From Intestinimonas butyriciproducens (GTDB lineage Bacteria; Bacillota; Clostridia; Oscillospirales; Butyricicoccaceae), in the NCBI RefSeq assembly GCF_016901775.1, contig NZ_JACJKW010000012.1, positions 1 to 64,000 on the forward strand: 64,000 nt of DNA, in the 5' to 3' direction. The position numbers and the translations under genes were made by a program. Shown here piece by piece: positions 25,456 through 33,751 of the stretch (positions are counted from its first letter, which is position 1; each line of letters opens with the position of its first letter). The notes beneath the pieces are model-generated. The model was given only the letters and a program-made list of their open reading frames with translations, searched no databases and was not told where the DNA came from.

Positions 25456-27063
25456 TCACATCAGCGGGGCGAACATCCGCAGCAGAGCCCGGCCCGTCTT
25501 GATATACCAGGGCGCCCGGCGGCAGTCGGCCAAAGAGATGATCTGGCACCGGCGCAGAGTTTTGATGAAATCGTCCCGCACATCTTCCACTGTGTCGGTG
25601 CCATAAAGCAGTACACCGCATTCAAAGTGGAGGTACAAACTGCGGTAGTCCATATTGATGGTGCCTACCACACACCACCGGTCGTCCACCACAATGGTTT
25701 TGGCGTGGTTGAAACCAGGGGTGTATTCATAGATCCGCACTCCGGCCTCAAGCAATGCAGTGTAGTTGGCCCGGGTGACGGCGTGGACATACCATTTGTC
25801 CGGGATGTGAGGGGTAATGATGCGCACATCCACCCCTCGTTTGGCCGCCGCTGTCAGGGCGGTGACCGTTTCGTTGCCGATGATCAGATAGGGGGTGTTG
25901 ATATAAAGATACCGGTTGGCGCTGTTGATCAGGTGGAGATAGACGGTCTCCGATACCGGCTCCCCGTCCAGGGGGTTGTCGGCAAAGGGCTGGACGATGC
26001 CGCCGGAGTGGACTTCGGGGAAAGTGGGGAAAAAGGACATGATATCCTCTTTGCTGCCCCGCAGGTAATTCCACATGGAAAGAAAGATCACCGTCAGATT
26101 CCAGGCGCCGGGGCCCTGGATCAGAATGGCGTTGTCCTTCCAGTGGCCGTACTTTTTCCGGGCATTGATGTACTCGTCCGCCAGGTTGATGCCGCCGGTA
26201 AAGGCGGTATGGCCGTCTACTACCAGGATTTTCCGGTGATCCCGATGGTTGAAATGGGAATTGAGCACCGGCAGAAAGGGATTGAACACGCAGCAGCGGA
26301 TGCCCATCTGCTCCAGAGTCAGATCGTACCGGTAAGGCAGGGTCATCACACAGCCCAGATCGTCATAGATCATGCGCACATCCACCCCCTGCGCCGCCTT
26401 TTGCCGCAGGATCTCCAGGATTTCGCCCCACATTTTTCCGTCTTCCACGATGAAATACTCCAGGAAGATATAGTGCTGGGCCTTGCGCAGCTGAGCCTTC
26501 ATATTTTCAAAGGCCAGTTCGCCCAGGGCGAAGTACTTGGTGTGGGTGTTTTCACACGGAGGACAGTAGGCGTATTTCTGCACATAGCGCATCAGTCCGG
26601 CGGCGGAGGGAGCCCGGGTCTTGACCCGCTGGATCAGCGGATCGTTGTTTCGCAGGCTGTTGGCCATCTGCCGCTGCACCGACTGCATCTTCTGCCGGCT
26701 CCACCGGCCCATGTGATTGCCGCCCAGCAGCAGGTAAAACAGTCCGCCGAACACCGGGAAAAGCAAAATGGGCACGATCCAGGCGATTTTGTACGCCGGG
26801 TTGCTCTGGCCGTTGACGATAATGAGCACCACGATCAGACTGATGACCAGGGACAGGGCGTAAAAATAGACGAAATAGCTGCCGAAAGACAGAAGAACCG
26901 TGGCCAGAAATACCGCCTGGACCAGAATGGACACGCCCACCAGGGTTACCCGCATGGTGAGCAGCTTCAGCAGCTTTTTCAGCAGGTTTTTTAAGATAAC
27001 GCCCCACCTCCTTTGGCGGCCTGACGCTTTTTCTCGAAAAAAGTCGAATGTATCATAACACAC
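25456..27063 (-). CDS. cls: Cardiolipin synthase (phospholipase D superfamily)
   Basis: The enzyme joins two phosphatidylglycerol molecules into cardiolipin at the membrane. Two membrane helices near the N-terminus precede two phospholipase D domains, each with an HxKxxxxD motif: HRKILVVD in the first and HAKTIVVD in the second, followed by GTINMD. The start is uncertain. The coordinate given is an in-frame GTG without a ribosome-binding site. A perfect AAAGGAGG lies inside this frame at 27014-27007, yet the next canonical start is an ATG at 26955 that would cut into the usual N-terminus. An ATC codon at 26997, 9 bases after the site, would give the expected start. Enzyme identity is secure. 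Confidence 0.9.
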   Translation of the reverse strand: MCYDTFDFFREKASGRQRRWGVILKNLLKKLLKLLTMRVTLVGVSILVQAVFLATVLLSFGSYFVYFYALSLVISLIVVLIIVNGQSNPAYKIAWIVPILLFPVFGGLFYLLLGGNHMGRWSRQKMQSVQRQMANSLRNNDPLIQRVKTRAPSAAGLMRYVQKYAYCPPCENTHTKYFALGELAFENMKAQLRKAQHYIFLEYFIVEDGKMWGEILEILRQKAAQGVDVRMIYDDLGCVMTLPYRYDLTLEQMGIRCCVFNPFLPVLNSHFNHRDHRKILVVDGHTAFTGGINLADEYINARKKYGHWKDNAILIQGPGAWNLTVIFLSMWNYLRGSKEDIMSFFPTFPEVHSGGIVQPFADNPLDGEPVSETVYLHLINSANRYLYINTPYLIIGNETVTALTAAAKRGVDVRIITPHIPDKWYVHAVTRANYTALLEAGVRIYEYTPGFNHAKTIVVDDRWCVVGTINMDYRSLYLHFECGVLLYGTDTVEDVRDDFIKTLRRCQIISLADCRRAPWYIKTGRALLRMFAPLM

Positions 27064-27116
27064 CGGGGGAGGGGAAAAAGCAATAGATTGTAAATTCTCC
27101 CTCCCCCGGGGGTTTT

Positions 27117-28571
27117 TTACTGGCAGAGTTTCTGGAGAACCGCCTTGAGCAGGTCATAGGTGCGGGCAAAGGAATCCAGCTCCATATGCTCTTCGGGGGA
27201 ATGGGCGCCTTCGCTGTTGCAGCTCATGGTCACCATGTCCACGCCGGGCATTCTTTTCTGGAAAATGCCGCATTCCAGTCCACCGTGGGTGGCCACCACT
27301 TTTCCCTCTTTTCCTGTCAGGGCCTTGTAGCAGTCCAGCACGGTCTGGCGGATGGGGGAGTTTTTCTCGATTTCCCAGGACTCGTAGTCGTCGTGATGGC
27401 GCACCGACGCCCCCAGAAGCTGGCCCAGAATGTCCAGACGGGCAGCCATATCCTGACGGTAGGCGTCGTTGCTGCTGCGCATGGAGACGATGCACTTGCA
27501 TTCATTTTCTCCGGTGTGCACGCTGGCAAAATTCTCCGAAGCCACCACCCGGTCATTCATGGTCAGATCCCGCAGCTGAGGACCGCAGGGCAGCATCACC
27601 ATCAGGCGCATCATTTGACGGCTCTGCTGGAGGGAAGCGGCCTGATATGTTCCGGCCGGTTCTGCCGTGATCTCCACCCGGAAATCCTTGTCCTGGGGCA
27701 TCAGCTGAGAGCGGATCTCTTCTTCGGTTTGTTTGACCAGAGCCTGGGCCCCATCCAGCTTGTCCTGGGGCACAAGCAAAGAAGCGTCGCATTCACGGGG
27801 AATGGCGTTGTCCTTGTCGCCGCCCTGGCAGGACTGAACCCGGCAGTCCATTTCATCCATCAGACGGCGGAACAGGCGGCCCATAAGCACATTGGCGTTG
27901 CCCAGACCCATGTGGATCAGTCCGCCGGAATGGCCGCCGGACAGGCCGCGGATGGCCAGATGGAGCAGCGCTCCATTTCCTTCTTCCATGGTCAGGGGCA
28001 GGGTGAAGTCGGTGACCTGGCCGCCGGCGCTGCCGCAGCAGAACACACCTTCCGGGCCGCAGTCCAGATTGATGAGCCGGCGGGCATGGAGACGGCTGTA
28101 ATCCAGGTTGTGAGCGCCGATGAGCCCCACTTCTTCCGAAGCGGTGAAGACACATTCCAAAGGAGGATGCACCAGGGTGCGGTCCTGCAGAATGGACATC
28201 ATCCAGGCAACGGCCACGCCGTTGTCGGCTCCCAGGGTGGTGCCTTTGGCCCGCAGGATATTGCCTTCCACCACCAGCTGGATGGGGTCTTTCAGAAAGT
28301 CATGTTCCACATCCCGGTTCTTTTCGCACACCATGTCGGTGTGGCCCTGAAGCATCAGGGGAGGCAGGTTTTCGCAGCCCTGGGAGCCGGGTTTTGTGAT
28401 GCACACATTGAAGTGCTCATCCCGCCAGGCATCCAGCCCCTGTTCCTTGGCAAAGTCCAGCAGATACTGGCTGATGGCCTCCTCATTTCCCGACCCGCGG
28501 GGGATGCGGCTGATCTCTTCAAAATACCGGAGCGCCATTTTGGGCTCCCGGCCTTCCAGCAGATATTCCAT
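27117..28571 (-). CDS. pepD: Xaa-His dipeptidase (aminoacyl-histidine dipeptidase, M20 family)
   Basis: This 484-residue cytosolic metallopeptidase matches the PepD family, which cleaves dipeptides such as aminoacyl-histidine, including carnosine in characterised members. Metal and catalytic residues are visible: His77 and Asp79 in GHTDMV, Asp116 in GADNGVA, Glu146 and Glu147 in SEEVG, and a C-terminal His in CNSEGAHSPEEH. Length is normal. GAGGAGG precedes the ATG, and a consensus promoter lies upstream. The nearby histidine operon makes histidine dipeptides a sensible substrate, as an inference. Confidence 0.9.
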   Translation of the reverse strand: MEYLLEGREPKMALRYFEEISRIPRGSGNEEAISQYLLDFAKEQGLDAWRDEHFNVCITKPGSQGCENLPPLMLQGHTDMVCEKNRDVEHDFLKDPIQLVVEGNILRAKGTTLGADNGVAVAWMMSILQDRTLVHPPLECVFTASEEVGLIGAHNLDYSRLHARRLINLDCGPEGVFCCGSAGGQVTDFTLPLTMEEGNGALLHLAIRGLSGGHSGGLIHMGLGNANVLMGRLFRRLMDEMDCRVQSCQGGDKDNAIPRECDASLLVPQDKLDGAQALVKQTEEEIRSQLMPQDKDFRVEITAEPAGTYQAASLQQSRQMMRLMVMLPCGPQLRDLTMNDRVVASENFASVHTGENECKCIVSMRSSNDAYRQDMAARLDILGQLLGASVRHHDDYESWEIEKNSPIRQTVLDCYKALTGKEGKVVATHGGLECGIFQKRMPGVDMVTMSCNSEGAHSPEEHMELDSFARTYDLLKAVLQKLCQ

Positions 28572-28624
28572 GGTACTTCCTCCTCTATTTTGTGTGAAAA
28601 CCCAAGGGACAGGCCCTTTTTTCC

Positions 28625-28653
28625 ATTATATAAAAAAAACCCTTTCTTGTCCA
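28625..28653 (-). promoter_or_regulatory. pepD: Sigma-A type promoter of pepD
   Basis: On the minus strand TGGACA (28653-28648), 17 bases and a perfect TATAAT (28630-28625) lie 54 bases before the pepD start. It is divergent from the YtrA-type promoter. Confidence 0.7.
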
Positions 28654-28665
28654 CGCTTTCCCCTC

Positions 28666-28694
28666 TTGACAAAAGGGAGAAGTTCTCATAAAAT
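28666..28694 (+). promoter_or_regulatory. Sigma-A type promoter of the YtrA-type ABC operon
   Basis: A perfect TTGACA (28666-28671), 17 bases and TAAAAT (28689-28694) are followed by the operator at 28700-28722. Confidence 0.75.
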
Positions 28695-28699
28695 ATCAA

Positions 28700-28722
28700 C
28701 TGTACTAACACACATAATACAG
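28700..28722. promoter_or_regulatory. YtrA-type GntR operator
   Basis: CTGTA and TACAG arms are separated by 13 bases, just downstream of the -10 box. The half-site sequence and spacing resemble operators of YtrA-subfamily GntR repressors. Binding here would repress the operon, which encodes such a regulator as its first gene. Confidence 0.65.
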
Positions 28723-28752
28723 ATAACACACCTTGGGAAAGGAGGGTACGGA

Positions 28753-29139
28753 TTGATCACCATAGACTATAAAGACCGGCGCCCCATCTATGAGCAGATC
28801 GTCAGCAGCATAGAAGATCTGGCGGTGCGGGGGGTGCTGGAGCCGGACAGTCAGCTGCCATCGGTGCGGCAGCTGGCGGTGGAGCTTTCCATCAACCCCA
28901 ACACCATCCAGCGGGCCTATTCCCAGCTGGAAAAGACCGGGGTGATCTACTCGGTAAAGGGCAAGGGAAATTTTGTGGCGGCCGATCCCAAGCGGCTGCG
29001 GGAGGAAAAAATGGAACAGATTTTGCAGGAGATGGAGAAGCTGCTGCGCCAGGCCCTGGCTTTGGGCGCAGGAAAAGAGAAAATGGAACACTGGCTGCAC
29101 AGCCTGCTGGAGACCGAAGAAGGAGGGAACAAGGCATGA
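28753..29139 (+). CDS. GntR-family regulator, YtrA subfamily
   Basis: This 128-residue repressor has a winged helix-turn-helix (RPIYEQIVSSIEDLAVRG, then QLAVELSINPNTIQRAY) followed only by a short helical dimerisation tail, the size and layout of the YtrA subfamily. These proteins typically repress their own ABC-transporter operon and respond to cell-wall-active compounds. The start is a TTG at 28753, 7 bases after GGAGG. It overlaps the ATPase gene by 4 bases (ATGA). Confidence 0.9.
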   Translation: MITIDYKDRRPIYEQIVSSIEDLAVRGVLEPDSQLPSVRQLAVELSINPNTIQRAYSQLEKTGVIYSVKGKGNFVAADPKRLREEKMEQILQEMEKLLRQALALGAGKEKMEHWLHSLLETEEGGNKA

Positions 29140-30035
29140 TAACAGCCACCGATGTAACCAAGCGTTTCGGCAACATCCTGGCGATGGATGCTGTGACGGC
29201 CGTCATCCGGGAAGGCAGCGTGTTTGGGCTGATCGGCTCCAACGGCGCTGGAAAATCCACCTTTCTGCGCATGACAGCGGGGATCCTCCGGCCGGACAGC
29301 GGCAGTCTGATGGCCGATGGTATGGAGATCTATGAAAATCCCCAGGTAAAGGGGCGGATCTTCTATATTTCCGATGAACAGTATTTTTATTCCAACGCCA
29401 CTCCCCGTGAATTGCGGGATTTTTACGCCAGCATCTATCCGGGCTTTGACAAGGGCCGGTTTCAGACTTTGATGAAGGGCTTTGATCTTCAGATGGAGCG
29501 GAAGATCAACACCTTTTCCAAAGGCATGAAAAAGCAGGTGTCTGTGATCTGCGGCATTTGTTCCGGGGCGGATTATCTTCTGTGCGACGAGACCTTTGAC
29601 GGACTGGATCCGGTGGCCCGGCAGGCGGTCAAGAGCCTTCTGGCCGGAGAGGTGGCCGAGCGGAACATGACCCCGGTGATCGCTTCCCACAACCTGCGGG
29701 AGCTGGAGGATATCTGTGATCATGTAGGGCTTCTGCACCGGGGCGGCATTTTGTTCAGCCGGGATCTGGAGGATATGAAACTGGGAATCCACAAGCTCCA
29801 GTGCGTCTTCCAGGAGCCGGTGGAGCGGGGGGATTTTGCCCCTCTGGAAGTGATGAGCTTTGACAAGCGGGGAAGTCTTTTTACCATTACGGCCCGCTCG
29901 TCCCGGGAGGAGCTGGAAGAGAAAGTCCGGTCCATGGGGCCGGTGTTTTACGAAGTGCTCCCTCTGTCTTTGGAGGAGATCTTTATCAGCGAAACGGAGG
30001 TGCAGGGCTATGACATCAAAAAGCTTCTGTTCTAA
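29136..30035 (+). CDS. ABC transporter ATP-binding protein (YtrB-like)
   Basis: This 299-residue ATPase has Walker A GSNGAGKST near residues 33-41, an LSGG-equivalent segment FSKGMKKQV, and Walker B with CDETFDGLD. A C-terminal extension of about 80 residues is typical of exporters or sensors of the YtrB/BcrA kind. The context is YtrA-type repressor, ATPase and large permease, as in antibiotic- and envelope-stress ABC modules. It overlaps both neighbours and is probably translationally coupled. Confidence 0.9.
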   Translation: MITATDVTKRFGNILAMDAVTAVIREGSVFGLIGSNGAGKSTFLRMTAGILRPDSGSLMADGMEIYENPQVKGRIFYISDEQYFYSNATPRELRDFYASIYPGFDKGRFQTLMKGFDLQMERKINTFSKGMKKQVSVICGICSGADYLLCDETFDGLDPVARQAVKSLLAGEVAERNMTPVIASHNLRELEDICDHVGLLHRGGILFSRDLEDMKLGIHKLQCVFQEPVERGDFAPLEVMSFDKRGSLFTITARSSREELEEKVRSMGPVFYEVLPLSLEEIFISETEVQGYDIKKLLF

Positions 30036-32097
30036 AGAAGAATCCAGGCTGCTGGGGATGCTGACAAAGGAAAAAATGCGCCGCAGTCTGTGGGCCATCA
30101 GCCTGTGTACCCTGGCCTTTTTCTTCATGCTCACAGTACCCACCATCATGGGGGTGCAGCAGGGGATGGAGCGGCGGCAGGTGGATCCCCAGGCCATGGA
30201 GTCCATCTATTCCATGCTGAGCACCATCGTGGGGCGGCACAATGTGTTTGTCACCCTGGCCACCGTGGCCATGGCTGTGCTTCTGGCCGCCGTCAGCTTT
30301 CACTATATGCATAAGAAAAAGCAGGTGGATTTTTACCACAGCCTGCCCATCCGCCGTCCCTGGCTCTTTCTGACGAGTTTCCTGGCGGGACTGTTTGGGT
30401 TCCTGTTCGCCTATCTGCTGAATCTGGCGCTGTCCCTGGGCATTATCTTCTGTTCCGGCTTCGGTCAGGCGCTCAGCGGTGTGCAGGTGCTGGGCACCAT
30501 GGTGCTGCACCTGGTGTTTTTCCTGGCGGTTTATGCCCTTTCCATTGCAGCCCACCAGCTGGCGGGCACCACAGCCACCGGTTTGCTTTGCACCGGGTTT
30601 TTGCTGGCCTTGTTCCCGGCGGCCCTGGGGCTGACCATTGTTTATGGCCAGCTGCTGTTTGACCACTGGTACCTGCCCGATGAGATCGTTAGCCGCCTGG
30701 GACAGTGGCTCTCCCCTCTGTGGAGCTACTTTACCATGTCTTTTTCCTATAACGATTCCATCCGGGCGGGAATGGTAGTCTATTGGCTTGTGTGGGCGCT
30801 GGTGCTGGGAGGAGTGGGAATGTTCCTCTATACCCGCCGCCCATCGGAGAGCGCGGGAAAAGCCGTGGCGTTTTCCCGTCCGGCCGCCGTGCTCAAATAC
30901 ATGGCCGTGATTCTGTGCACCCTGGCCGGAGGCGTGCTCTTCCGTGTGATCGGTGTGGGCCTGGGCTGGCAGATCTTCGGCTTTTTCTGCGGCGGGATCA
31001 TCTCCCACTGTGTGCTGGAGGTGGTCTACAACCTGGACTTCAAAAAGATCTTCTGCCACATCAAGGGTCTGGGAATCTGCGGGGTATGCTTTGCTGCCCT
31101 GTATACTGCCTGCCATATGGATCTGTTTGGCTACGACAAGTTTCTGCCCACGGCGGATCAGGTGAAGGCCGTGAGCCTGATGAGCAATGAGAATGAGGAC
31201 TATGTGCTGAGTGTGGATGAAACCCAGCTGGACACTTTGTACCGGCAGACCTATCGCCAGCCGGAGAACATCAAGGCCGCTTTGGAGCTGTGCGCTTCCT
31301 CCATCGAACCGGCCTCGGAGGAAAGCGGCTGGGATGGAGCCCGAATCTGGGTCTGTTATCAGATGAACAGCGGCCGGAAGGTCTACCGCAGCTACTTTGC
31401 CCCTTCCCGGGAGGCGTTTTTGGAACAATGGGCCGTCCTTTATGACAGCCGGGAGTACAAAGAAAATTATTATCCCATCTTCCAGCTGAAGGACAGTGAG
31501 CTGCAAAGCGTAGGCTGCTGGCAGGGTGAAGGAGATTATACCGGCTTTGTGCGGCAGCAGGAGCAGGCGGCTGCGTTGGCCGAAACCCTGCGGGAAGAGA
31601 CTTTGAATCTCACCGTGGAGCAGCTGAAGCATCAGGCGCCGGTGGCCATGCTGGAATGGGGAAACGATCCCAATTACGGCAAAGAAGGCAATTACAGCCA
31701 CATGGTCACCCAGATGCCGGTGTATCCCTCCATGGAAAAGACTCTGGCGCTTATGGAAGAGTATGGAATCTATCAGCCGGGGGCCCTGCTGGAACTGGAT
31801 GAGATCCAGGGCGTATGGCTGTGGAGTTGGGATAAGGAAGGCGCCCATACTCTGGAGCTGGAAGAGGGCGTGGCCATGGCCGATGTCCAGGTCAGCGACG
31901 GCGGCGATATTTATATCACCGACAAAGAACGGATCGCCCGGATGCTGGAAAAGGCGGTCCTCAGTGAGCTGGCAGACCGGAATCCTTATTTTGAAGCGGA
32001 TGCCGTGCGGGCCCGGTTCGTTCTGGATGAAAACATGGGTTATAGCGTGGATTGCGTGTTCCCCGCAGGAGAGTTTCCTCTCAGCACCGCAAAATAA
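30010..32097 (+). CDS. Large ABC transporter permease with C-terminal soluble domain
   Basis: This 695-residue membrane protein is the permease of the YtrA module. About residues 20-400 contain many hydrophobic helices, including HKKKQVDFYHSLPIRRPWLF, a motif seen in YtrC/D-like ABC permeases of Clostridia. Residues from about 410 onward are hydrophilic and probably outside the membrane. The ATG at 30010 lies 9 bases after GGAGG and 26 bases inside the ATPase gene. The fold of the large C-terminal domain was not recognised. It is followed by a terminator. Confidence 0.82.
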   Translation: MTSKSFCSKEESRLLGMLTKEKMRRSLWAISLCTLAFFFMLTVPTIMGVQQGMERRQVDPQAMESIYSMLSTIVGRHNVFVTLATVAMAVLLAAVSFHYMHKKKQVDFYHSLPIRRPWLFLTSFLAGLFGFLFAYLLNLALSLGIIFCSGFGQALSGVQVLGTMVLHLVFFLAVYALSIAAHQLAGTTATGLLCTGFLLALFPAALGLTIVYGQLLFDHWYLPDEIVSRLGQWLSPLWSYFTMSFSYNDSIRAGMVVYWLVWALVLGGVGMFLYTRRPSESAGKAVAFSRPAAVLKYMAVILCTLAGGVLFRVIGVGLGWQIFGFFCGGIISHCVLEVVYNLDFKKIFCHIKGLGICGVCFAALYTACHMDLFGYDKFLPTADQVKAVSLMSNENEDYVLSVDETQLDTLYRQTYRQPENIKAALELCASSIEPASEESGWDGARIWVCYQMNSGRKVYRSYFAPSREAFLEQWAVLYDSREYKENYYPIFQLKDSELQSVGCWQGEGDYTGFVRQQEQAAALAETLREETLNLTVEQLKHQAPVAMLEWGNDPNYGKEGNYSHMVTQMPVYPSMEKTLALMEEYGIYQPGALLELDEIQGVWLWSWDKEGAHTLELEEGVAMADVQVSDGGDIYITDKERIARMLEKAVLSELADRNPYFEADAVRARFVLDENMGYSVDCVFPAGEFPLSTAK

Positions 32098-32105
32098 AGG
32101 AAAAA

Positions 32106-32137
32106 GCAAAAACGCAGGCATTTGCCTGCGTTTTTGC
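32106..32137. terminator. Bidirectional terminator between the ABC module and tcdA
   Basis: A 14-bp stem (arms GCAAAAACGCAGGC and complement, loop ATTT) has A-runs in its left arm and T-runs in its right arm. It overlaps the end of the convergent tcdA region. Confidence 0.88.
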
Positions 32138-32857
32138 TCATTTTACCCTAGCCAAACGAAGGATCACATGGCCGGCAATCATCAGCCCGGCCACCGAGGG
32201 CACAAAGGACAGGCTGCCGGGGGTCTGGCGGCGGCCCGGGGGAGGGGCCTCACCGCCGGAGAGGGGGGTCAGGGGCTTTTCATCGGACCAGAGCACCTCC
32301 AGATGGGAGATGCCCCGGGCTTTCAGTTCTCTACGCATCACCCGGGCCAGAGGGCATACCGAAGTCTGGCTGATATCTCCGATGCGGAAGCGGGAAGGAT
32401 CCAGCTTGTTCCCTGTGCCCATGGAGGCGATGAGGGGCACTCCGGCCCGCTGGGACTCCTCGGCCAGAAGCAGCTTGGAGCTTACGGTGTCGATGGCGTC
32501 CACCACATAGTCGTATTCCTGCAGCCGGATCTGCTCCCGGGTCTCCGGGCCATAAAACAGGCACAGGGGTTCCGCCTGGCACAGAGGATTGATGTCCTGG
32601 ATACGGCGGGCCATCACCTCCGCCTTTTTCTGGCCCAGGGTGCTGTGGAGAGCCGCCAGCTGACGGTTGCAGTTGCTCAGTGCCACTTCGTCCGGGTCTG
32701 TGAGGGTGATGCGCCCCACTCCGGCCCGGGCCAGGGCCTCGGCCACATAAGAGCCTACGCCTCCTACGCCAAAGAGCAAAACGGCGGATTGTTCCAGTTT
32801 TTTCTGGGATTCCTCTCCCAGCAGAAGGATCTGGCGGGAAAAGGGAAGATCGGTCAT
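32138..32857 (-). CDS. tcdA: tRNA threonylcarbamoyladenosine dehydratase
   Basis: This 239-residue E1-like ATP-dependent enzyme cyclises N6-threonylcarbamoyladenosine at tRNA position 37. It opens with the FSRQILLLGEE segment, the Rossmann motif FGVGGVGSYVAEALARAG (residues about 29-46), the DPDEVALSNCNRQ metal/substrate segment, and DAIDTVSSK, all typical of TcdA. Its length is slightly below the Escherichia coli protein. No operon partner is present. Confidence 0.9.
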   Translation of the reverse strand: MTDLPFSRQILLLGEESQKKLEQSAVLLFGVGGVGSYVAEALARAGVGRITLTDPDEVALSNCNRQLAALHSTLGQKKAEVMARRIQDINPLCQAEPLCLFYGPETREQIRLQEYDYVVDAIDTVSSKLLLAEESQRAGVPLIASMGTGNKLDPSRFRIGDISQTSVCPLARVMRRELKARGISHLEVLWSDEKPLTPLSGGEAPPPGRRQTPGSLSFVPSVAGLMIAGHVILRLARVK

Positions 32858-32888
32858 AGCAAAAGTCCTCCCGGGTGTTTTTCTTTTT

Positions 32889-33071
32889 ATGATACCCCAT
32901 TTTGAAGGAAAAAGGCAAGGTTTATCCCGCAGATTTCAGCTCTCCGCCCGGCAGATATCCATTCAGCCATCGGGTGCCATAGAGGCATTCCGGAAAACTT
33001 GCAAAGGGAAAGGTCTTTTTCTCACAGGCAGCCAGACCCTGGTTCGCATGGCCCTGCTGGTAAAAGAATAA
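32889..33071 (+). other. Intergenic stretch with a short frame resembling an oxidoreductase N-terminus
   Basis: The roughly 260 bases between tcdA and the histidine operon contain no convincing gene. A 60-codon frame ends with FLTGSQTLVRMALLVKE, which resembles the N-terminal nucleotide-site segment of long indolepyruvate:ferredoxin oxidoreductases, then stops. It has no clear ribosome-binding site. It could be a decayed gene fragment or chance similarity. Confidence 0.25.
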
Positions 33072-33080
33072 TTACAAATA

Positions 33081-33106
33081 AAAAAGCGCCCCGAAGGGCG
33101 CTTTTT
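33081..33106 (-). terminator. Rho-independent terminator of the histidine operon
   Basis: An 11-bp stem (33081-33091 with 33096-33106, loop CGAA) is followed on the minus strand by a T-run. It lies 13 bases after the last stop codon of the operon. Confidence 0.9.
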
Positions 33107-33118
33107 CTGTTGTTTAGC

Positions 33119-33745
33119 TTACAGGGACTGGAGGATGGTCTGATAGATCTTTTGGGAGAGTGCTTCTCCTTCTTCCACCATCTTCTGGCCCCGGGTCTTG
33201 TAATCCTCCGCCATGGCGGCGTCCTTCAAAGAGCCCAGGTTGATGCACACATTCAGCCAGGCTCCCTTCATGGCGCAGCCCAGGTTGAGGGCGGCCACGC
33301 CCAGATCGCTGGCGGCGTTCTGGTTGAATTTGCCTTCCATCCTGTCCACCAGGTGCAGAACCTGAAGGCACAGCTCCATGGTTTCAAAGGGAACCTTGGT
33401 GGATTCCACCATGCCCTCGGCGATCTTCTGGCTCCGGGCGGCTTTTTCCTCCGGGGTTTCCTTGGGCATCTTGAAGGCGGCGGAAACCAGGTTGAAAGCA
33501 TCGGTGTCCTTGTCGATGGACAGGATCAGCTTTTCATACAGAGTCTGGGCCTGGGGAATGATCTCGGCCATCAGCCCGTCAAATTCGGCGTATTTCTTTT
33601 TGCCCTGGGTCAGGCGGCACACCATGGCGCACAGCGCCGCCCCGTTGGCTCCGCACAGGGCGCTGACACTGCCGCCGCCAGGGGCGGGAGCATCGGAACC
33701 CAGCACATCCACAAAATCCTTGATGGTCAGTTCAGCCAGTTTCAT
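33119..33745 (-). CDS. Formiminotetrahydrofolate cyclodeaminase
   Basis: This 208-residue all-helical enzyme converts 5-formiminotetrahydrofolate to 5,10-methenyltetrahydrofolate and ammonia, feeding the C1 pool from histidine. The family signature SDAPAPGGGSVSAL is at about residues 17-30, with the usual helical segments and AALNLGCAMKGAWLNV near the C-terminus. Length matches the stand-alone cyclodeaminase, not the fused vertebrate enzyme. It is the last gene of the hut operon, 6 bases after hutI. Confidence 0.92.
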   Translation of the reverse strand: MKLAELTIKDFVDVLGSDAPAPGGGSVSALCGANGAALCAMVCRLTQGKKKYAEFDGLMAEIIPQAQTLYEKLILSIDKDTDAFNLVSAAFKMPKETPEEKAARSQKIAEGMVESTKVPFETMELCLQVLHLVDRMEGKFNQNAASDLGVAALNLGCAMKGAWLNVCINLGSLKDAAMAEDYKTRGQKMVEEGEALSQKIYQTILQSL

Positions 33746-33751
33746 AAGGCG

